From Sophora flavescens (taxonomy: Eukaryota; Streptophyta; Magnoliopsida; Fabales; Fabaceae): 64,000 bases of DNA. The translations under genes were made by a program, and so were the position numbers. Positions 57,024 to 64,000 of this stretch are shown one piece after another. The notes under the pieces were generated by a model. The model saw only the letters and a program-made list of their open reading frames with translations. It made no database searches and was not told the origin of the DNA. The stretch lies in assembly GCA_030762895.1 (NCBI GenBank), contig CM061068.1, positions 40,038,783 through 40,102,782 on the forward strand, in the 5' to 3' direction. The first letter of the stretch is position 1. Each line of letters opens with the position of its first letter.

Positions 57024-60000
57024 TTTGAATGTGTGACAAAAGGAGAGAGAATTTTTTCTATCAAAATCTAAAATAATCAGACATAAATTTATCTCATAAA
57101 TTTTTTCTATAAAATAATATTTTTTATCATTTCGAATATTTACTTTTTAATACAAATAATTACTTTACTAAATAAGGTGAGGTAGGAATTGTGTCCAAAA
57201 AAATAAAAGGAACATGAAGTAGGAAAGAGAAGAGTGGCCCATAGCAAAGTCGCGCGAACAACACATCACCTTATGTGTAAAGTACTAAAGTCTATAAAAA
57301 TTAATGAATGCCATTACATTTTTAGGTTTAGCATTAAAATAGGAGTGAGAAATATCTATACGGGTACAGGTGGTTTGATGACTATGTAGATGCATCTGAA
57401 ATACTATATTGAAAGAAAGCAAAAAGTAAATAAAAATAACTTCACGCATTTGTAGCAAAAAGCATCTTTATGAAAATTCTTACTGCAGATGCTATTTTCA
57501 TGACAGTAACATATGCATATCGGCCATTAATTTTTCAGCAGCAGCAGGCATGCACGGAGTGTAATAACGTCTTGAAGTTGAAACAAGAACAATATTTGTT
57601 TCTCTCCACATGACGCGCTTTAAATCACAAGTTTCATGTGCTCTTAATTAAATTAGAGAATGGAGAATTTTAAACAAGCTCGATCTTAACCTCAGATGAA
57701 TTACAGTGATATGCTCGTGTCCAAGGCAAACTCCATCCTTTTTTTTTATTATAACTGAATCTTTCCCATCATGAATCGCCTTTGGAAAGTTATACATATG
57801 AATATATATGATTGCAAATACTATTTATTACAATTTGCAAATGATGAGAGTATCATTGTAAGATCAATGTCACAATTATCCCCTCTCTTTTTTTCTCCTT
57901 TCCTTTTAATTTCGTCCAACGAAAGGCTAAGGAATGTAATTTACCTTGTTGCACTTTGGCTGTCAACATGATGACCAATGAGTACACAACTTTGCAAAAA
58001 GTCACTGGAAGGGCATGCTCCTTAATTTTCTACCTAGTCTCAAACTAATGATTTTAGGAGCGTTATTTTCGTTAGGAATTAACTAATTAAGTTCTCTTAT
58101 TGAAGTAAATAACCATTGTAATGACTTAAGTAATCATCTTTCCATGAGATAGCATTAATTAAGGATTGAGTTGTATTTATTCTTTCAAATTTTCAATATA
58201 ATATCTAATGTTATATTGATTTTTCTAACCCGTCCAACATTGTACACTTGGATATCTATAAATTTCACAATTCACACTCCTCTCTAGTCTTGAATATATA
58301 TAAAAAAAGATTTAATTAGGATGAATTGTTAGTATAAATATTTTTTATATACAGTCAATTATTTATAAATTATCGCATCATTAAAAATGTATAAATTTTA
58401 TTGGTAACTCTTAAAAGTCACACTTTAGGTAATTTGTGATTGATTGACAATATTAAAAAAAAAATCACTCATAATATATCAAAATTAAACTAAAAATATA
58501 TATGATAAGAGTTAAATTTTATGTTGATTGAAATTGAATATACGAATAAAGTACCATATTAATAATAATTTAGAAGATAACCATGTCTAGTAAGCTAACT
58601 TTTAGCGACTCATTCTTACATAAAGGGTTATGATTTTTGAGCACCCCTCCGCCCGACACCGTATGTACATCTTAGGGGAAGATGTTTTGAAACATCGAAA
58701 GTGATTTGATGAAAGAGAAATAACTAATAAAATATGCGGGGAAGGTACAAAAATATGGTGAAGGTGTTCAAATGAATTGTACATAACTATATGAACACCT
58801 ACACCATATTAGTAAAATCAATTTTGTCCTCTTATCAAAGTAATTTTAGTAAAATTAAGATATTTGATTACTATATGATAAAATTGATTTTATCTTAAAA
58901 AGTTATTTGGATTAAAAGCTATATTTCAAAGCTTGTAAGAGAGCATATGATGTAGTGTTTGTTTTTCAACCCTTCCTAGAAGGTGGGTAGAGTTTTGCAC
59001 GATGATGCTAAAGTTATATATATATTAATGAAATTTTTAATTATCAAAAAAAAATTAAATCTTGTAAGCATCAAAGTTGTATGGACCATTTACTGACATT
59101 CACTAAGATTTTGACACACGTACTTTTATTTTAATAACCATGAAAAAGAATAGCAGTGTCATTGATATTTGTCAAGATATTATTGAATGTATGTGTAAAA
59201 AACTTTTAATTGCAATGACATTGCATACTGCATAGAAATTAAAGTGATCATCTTATAAATCCGTGTATTTAAAACCTTTAAAATTCTTAATGTTATAAAT
59301 CTTTTTAATTAATCCAAATGTATAAAATATTGACTATGAGAACTTTTTTAAGGTTAAACCAATCAATTGGTCTTATACGTGACATTGATCTTTTGGTCTC
59401 TATACATGAATTATTTTGAAATATGTCCCTACATGTATAATTATTTTTAATTTAATAATCATGTTTATTAATGTTATATTTGTCGGAGTGAAAATATATG
59501 AACCAAATTGAAAATGATTAATTGTCATATTTAAGATCCACAAAAAAATTGTCATGTTTAAGGATCGAAGTAAAAATGACATATAGGGACCAAAAAAATT
59601 AGGACTCAATCCCTATAAGTGACAATCATTTTTTATTTGATCTCTGTACTTCAACTCCAAAAAAATGCGTTATACACCCATAAACTACAGTTACCAAATT
59701 ACAAAAAAAAATTGTACATTCAGAGATTAATTTCAATTTTTTTAATTGAATACACCCTTGGTATAGTTTTGAGGCAACGTGGTTTGGAACCTTCCCAACC
59801 GAAATCTAAATACATCCTAAATAGCTAATTAACACGTTCAGCTAAAAAGTCATTTATTAGTTAAAGTTTAAATAAAACTAAAAATGTTTGCAATAAAATG
59901 CTAATTGAACTTTCTAGCTAGCTCGTCTTATCTTCAATCATATATTCCATACTCCAAAGTATCTCACTATCTCGCGGTTGCATGTTTCACTCTCAGCTTC

Positions 60001-60421
60001 GCTCAGCATATAAATTCAGTTTCACTTCCAGTCGCATTTGTCTCATCAGTCTTCCTCGTGTCACCCTCTTAACACAATATTTTTGGAGGTTTCTTCTCCC
60101 GTTTCCACATATTACATAAAATAGGAACGTTGCACCGTATTCCCTTGTCCTATCACTTGTTATCATATATGTTAATATTATTTTAGGTTTAATTATTCAG
60201 TTGTTTTCTAAGTTATTTGAGATTTTTTTTAAGCATGTCTTTAAACTAAAAAAGTTTGTAATTGAATTTATAATCATTAATTTTTGTTTGAATTGAATTC
60301 CGGGAGTTGGTAATTGCCATATTATATCGTTTGTTATGCTATCGTTTGTCGTCGATATGGTTGGTTATGGTCATTGAAGAGACAGAAAAAAAAATCAAAA
60401 GAAGTTTTTTTTTTGAAGAAA
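57024..60421. other. Long AT-rich intergenic region
   Basis: About 3.4 kb with no credible gene on either strand. All open frames are short and AT-rich. GGTCTCTATACATG and GGGACCAAAAAAATTAGGACT around 59390-59610 resemble degenerate ends of the GACTAAA-type MULE family, but no matching pair of termini or duplication was found. Confidence 0.55.
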
Positions 60422-60429
60422 GTGTCGAG

Positions 60430-60926
60430 TAGGGGTGTTCACGGGTCGGTTTGGTTCGGATTTGCGTGAAAAACAAATCGGAACCAATCAAAATCAATTG
60501 GTTCGATTCGGTTCGGATTTGCAACTTTTTTGTCTAGAAATCCGAACAAAACCAAACCAATCAAAAAGGGGTTGGTTCGAACCCGAAAATATTAAAAATT
60601 ATAAATATTAAATATATAAATATATTAAATTGTATATAAATAAAATAAAATATGTTAATTATAAAAATATTAAACCATTAAAACATTAAAAAATATATAA
60701 ATATTACAATATAATAAATATTAAATATTAAAATATATATAAAAATATTAAAAAATAGTAATTGGTTCGGTTCGGATCTAGAATCCTTGAATCCGAGAAC
60801 CGAACCAATTAACATCGGATTTGGTTTGGTTCGGTTCGGATTGGATCCGAACACCAAAAAAATCCGAACCAATTTAATTGGTTCGGTTCTGATTCTCGGG
60901 TCGATCTGAACCAATGAACACCCATA
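60430..60926. mobile_element. hAT-type MITE, third family member
   Basis: 497 bp between perfect 8 bp duplications GTGTCGAG (60422-60429, 60927-60934). Left end TAGGGGTGTTCACGGGTCGG, right end reverse-complemented TATGGGTGTTCATTGGTTC. The subterminal regions are GGTTCGGATTTG-type repeats and the centre is AT-rich. Confidence 0.92.
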
Positions 60927-60934
60927 GTGTCGAG

Positions 60935-61513
60935 GTTAGCATGATGTACAAGTAGAGCGCACATTACCAGTGAGAAAGGAGAGGTTGCATATCTCCGTGT
61001 TCATGCTAGAATGTCATGTGGAGAATGACAGAAAAAGAATCCTGATATGAGCATCTAGGCTAAAAGATATCAAGAATATTTAGTCCAAGAACACGGTTCA
61101 CTAACGAATTTCCCACCCCAGGGACTTGACTAGAATTTCTTTAGATGATTAAGAATCCAATTAAAAAAAATCAGATAATTAACGACCCGATTAATTAAAA
61201 ACTTTTGTAGTTTATGGACATATTTTAAAATTCGCAAATAACTTAGAGTAATTAAACCTAAATTTTATTATCAACAAGTCCATTGTTTTGTTTTTAAGCC
61301 CGCAAGCAGTTTCATGGTAGCAGTGGGCTTCTCTATCGAGTGTCGAGACAGGTGCTAAGGGGGGTTTCCACCGAATATCTCCATTTCGGGTCACTAGGAT
61401 AGTGGGATGTTCATGGGTTCGGAAATCGGAACTTGGTGCTCGAAGGGCTTCTCCGGCCCCTTAATTGATGTTGTAATTGGTGGTGTATTTTGAGATTTTT
61501 TGGCAATGGCCAA
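60935..61513. other. Intergenic gap
   Basis: No gene is recognised. The frames at 61212-61394 and 61394-61576 (minus) have no motif I know. Confidence 0.5.
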
Positions 61514-61522
61514 TGCACATAA

Positions 61523-62869
61523 GGTGTTGTCTAAGGTGCACCACCCACCAAAGTGGTGCAGTGGTGCACCACCCAAGTGGCAAAATGTGGTCCATTCATT
61601 TTGTCACTTGGGTTAGTCAAAAAGTAGGGTTGAAACATGGGTGACTTCTAAGGTAGAATAGCATATTAAGTGGTCCACCAATATACATGTTTTATAGTCA
61701 TTGGATATGTTAATAAAATGAATGAATGGTTGAGATTGAAACTATTTTTTTTACTGAAGATTGAAGGTAATCAAAGAAAATGAATGTTACAATTTTATCC
61801 CTCTTCTAAGTCTTCTTTACCATACCATCGAAATTCTTTAGCATGTCCCTTTAAGCCCCTGAATCTGGATTACCCATGAAGCACTGCAAATGGACATTGC
61901 CATTTTTTTTCTTTCAAAAAGTAATGGAAAGAAGTTGCAGGAACAAAGAGCTAACCCAGGAACAAGGAGCTAACCTTCCCAACAAACCAACACACATACA
62001 TGGGACAAACCCAGGAACAAAAACACACTTTCAGAGCCAGGAACAAGGAACACATGAACAAATAATACAGCCTCATACCCAGGAACAAAAACACGCCTAT
62101 TTCCAAAATTTCACAGAACAAAGCTTTTAAAAGTTGTGTTTTTAACTTAACATCAGGGATTGAAACAAAATAGAGAGAGAGGAGCTGAGATGCATAAAAC
62201 CCAGAATATGAATCTATGTTTCAAAAAGGAAGAATTCCCTGCCAAGGGGAGGACGCAAGGGGGCGGAGTGAGTTTCGCAATGGCGGTTGAGTTGGGGCAG
62301 AGGTGGTGCGCGATCCTGATGTAGCGGTTTCGACGGAACGAGCATGGTGGCCGAACGTGATGCACTTCCTCAAGACCCACATCTCAGCCTTATTACGAGA
62401 TAACCTTCTCTACCAACATTCAGCTACTCGACGATGCCATGGATCTGCACCAAATCTGCAACATCTCGTTCTTGTTTTCTTTTCTGTTGAAGAGGAAAAT
62501 GGAGCGATGGAGCTGCAAGAGACGACGAGGTTAAGACATCGAGGTAGCGATGGCCGGATCTGGGAGGAAGATGCAGTGCTGATAGGGTGGGGGGAGTGGC
62601 GGTGATAGATTGGGGGTACCGGGTTGAGTGACGAGGGATATGATGAGGAGGGTAAATGGGTAATGATGGATTTTGACAAAAATAAAAAAAATGAAGAAAA
62701 CTTGTGGTTCACTGGTGAACCACTTAATTGTTATTCCACCCTAAAAGTTACCTGGAATATTAGTTAAAAAGTCAACTAGTCTATGTGACAAAATAAATGG
62801 ACCAAGTTGTGACACTTGGGTGGTACACCACTACACCACTTTGATGCGTGGTGCACCATAGCCTTCACC
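61523..62869. mobile_element. Mutator-like element with long terminal inverted repeats
   Basis: 1,347 bp flanked by a perfect 9 bp duplication TGCACATAA (61514-61522, 62870-62878). Terminal inverted repeats of about 90-100 bases begin GGTG, include GTGCACCAC, AAAGTGGTG and CCACCCAAGTG, and run to TTTTGTCAC on both sides. No transposase. The interior from about 62225 to 62640 is much more GC-rich than the flanks and may be captured host sequence. The frames there (62303-62605 plus, 62410-62712 minus) match no domain I recognise. Confidence 0.85.
61880..62135. repeat. CAGGAACAA(A/G) repeat region in the MULE
   Basis: Several interspersed copies of CCAGGAACAAAAACAC or AGGAACAAGGAGCTAACC. The plus-strand frame 61876-62130 translates these repeats and is probably not a gene. 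Confidence 0.6.
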
Positions 62870-62878
62870 TGCACATAA

Positions 62879-63590
62879 TAATTGTTTTTCCGGGGCCAAT
62901 TTTTAATTTGGATCTTGGGGAGTATTCTTGTTTTGAGAGTTGAGTTGAGTGAAAACTGGAAAGGCATATGGCAATATGAAAAGACGTACGTGATGAAGGT
63001 GCCTTTTTCATATATGATATAGTCGAAAAGTGCATCCTCAGAATTAGGTCAGTGGGCTTGTTTTTAATTCATTGTTGGCTGGTTTTCCTTCATTATCTTC
63101 AATTAAATCCTTTACATAAAGAGAATTTTGAGTATAAAAAGAGAATCAACTGTGGAGTCACCCTTCAAAAGTCCTCCGTCTCCACTCTAGAAAGAAAGTC
63201 ACGGACTTTTCTTTTGCCCAGGGAAATTCCTTTTTATGTTGATGCTCAGCTAAAGATTACTTATATAATTACAAATTAAAATTAATGTTTTATTAATTAT
63301 TGAACTTACCAAATTGCATAATATTATTTATTATTTATTGGACTTAACTTTTTATTTAAATCTATGAATAAGTATCATAAAAATATTATTATGGTCTAAT
63401 GTTAGCTTAGAAAGACGGCAGAATATATTATCCACGTGTAGGGAAATGTATTCATATAATTTTGCAAAGGACACGAGGCTTTTGTTTATTTTGACGGTGC
63501 ATGCATCCCCATCCAAAATAGGCCAAGGGTGCGAATATAATCTAATGGGATTAAATTCTGGTTATTCATTAGAAAAACAAATGTCTTTCA
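62879..63590. other. Intergenic gap
   Basis: AT-rich DNA without a recognised gene. Sequence related to the copia element may begin near 63585. Confidence 0.5.
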
Positions 63591-64000
63591 ACTAATCGAT
63601 TTGTTACTGCTGGGTATGTTGATTCGGACTATACAGGGAATGTGGACACTAGAAAGTCATTATCCGGATATGTATTTACTCTGTTTGGGACAGCTATTAG
63701 TTGGAAATCAACATTAATGGTAGCATTATCAACCACACAAATCGAGTATATTGCACGCCTGCGGGAGTAAAAGAAGTCATTTGACTAAAAGGGATGATTG
63801 GTGAATTGGGGATTACGCAAGATTGTGTCACGGTCCATTGTGATAGCCAAAGTGCTATACATTTGACAAATCATCAAGTTTACCATGAGAGGACCAAGCA
63901 TATAGATATCAGACTTCACTTCATTAGAGATGTGGCAGAATCTAAAGAGGTAAAGATTGAGAAAATAGCTACGGAAGACAATCCAGTGGATATTTTCACT
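63591..64000 (+). pseudogene. Ty1/copia RNase H fragment, runs off the window
   Basis: The plus strand reads GYVDSDYTGNVDTRKSLSGY, then AISWKSTLMVALSTTQIEYIA, the standard copia RNase H block. A frameshift near 63755 and an in-frame TGA near 63784 separate it from the next block, which includes VHCDSQSAIHLTNH and ERTKHIDIRLHFIRD. This continues to the end of the window with EDNPVDIFT. The upstream gag, integrase and RT are missing, so this is the 3' part of a decayed copia element whose LTR would lie beyond 64000. Confidence 0.85.

Overview
The window is nuclear DNA of a flowering plant. Spliced genes with GT/AG introns, Athila and Tat/Ogre Ty3-gypsy retrotransposons, a PIF/Harbinger transposon, MULEs, hAT MITEs and SINEs all point that way. 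The Ogre-type element and overall style suggest a legume, but that is an inference. No bacterial features, rRNA or tRNA genes are visible. The sequence is AT-rich and almost entirely transposable elements around one intact host gene.

Layout. 1-4150: AT-rich sequence with two SINEs, a foldback element and a MULE-type transposon (1857-3457) carrying a small spliced GRF zinc-finger gene. 4154-21478: a PIF/Harbinger transposon with a Myb/SANT-like ORF1 and a DDE transposase. The transposase is split by a 12.3 kb Athila-type LTR retrotransposon on the minus strand (7336-19628), whose pol is in turn split by a 2,045 bp solo LTR (13409-15453). Target-site duplications (TSDs) mark both nested insertions, giving three nesting levels. 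21501-35081: a foldback, then a decayed Tat/Ogre-clade retrotransposon (22191-35081) on the plus strand. It has gag, protease, RT, two RNase H domains, integrase, an internal Athila-like LTR, and an antisense coiled-coil ORF before the 3' LTR. It lies inside a broken non-LTR-type RNase H gene.

32351-47093: a tandem triplication, unit about 4.9 kb. Each unit joins the Ogre 3' end, the RNase H remnant with a hAT MITE, and the last four exons of a nucleobase-ascorbate transporter (NAT) gene. 46221-54124: the complete 14-exon NAT gene (minus strand, 532 codons, NAT6-like), which uses the third unit for its last four exons. Two further terminal-exon cassettes lie downstream. Its intron 8 holds a small non-autonomous LTR retrotransposon (47950-50118). 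54625-64000: AT-rich intergenic DNA with two more hAT MITEs, one or two SINEs, a second MULE with a GC-rich interior (61523-62869), and a Ty1/copia RNase H fragment running off the end.

The NAT gene is the only clearly functional host gene. It should encode a plasma-membrane transporter for uracil/xanthine-type substrates. The most notable structure is the triplicated 3' cassette, which puts three alternative terminal-exon sets, the NAT signature motif included, downstream of one promoter, separated by retrotransposon LTRs and by an antisense ORF that runs in the same direction as the NAT gene.
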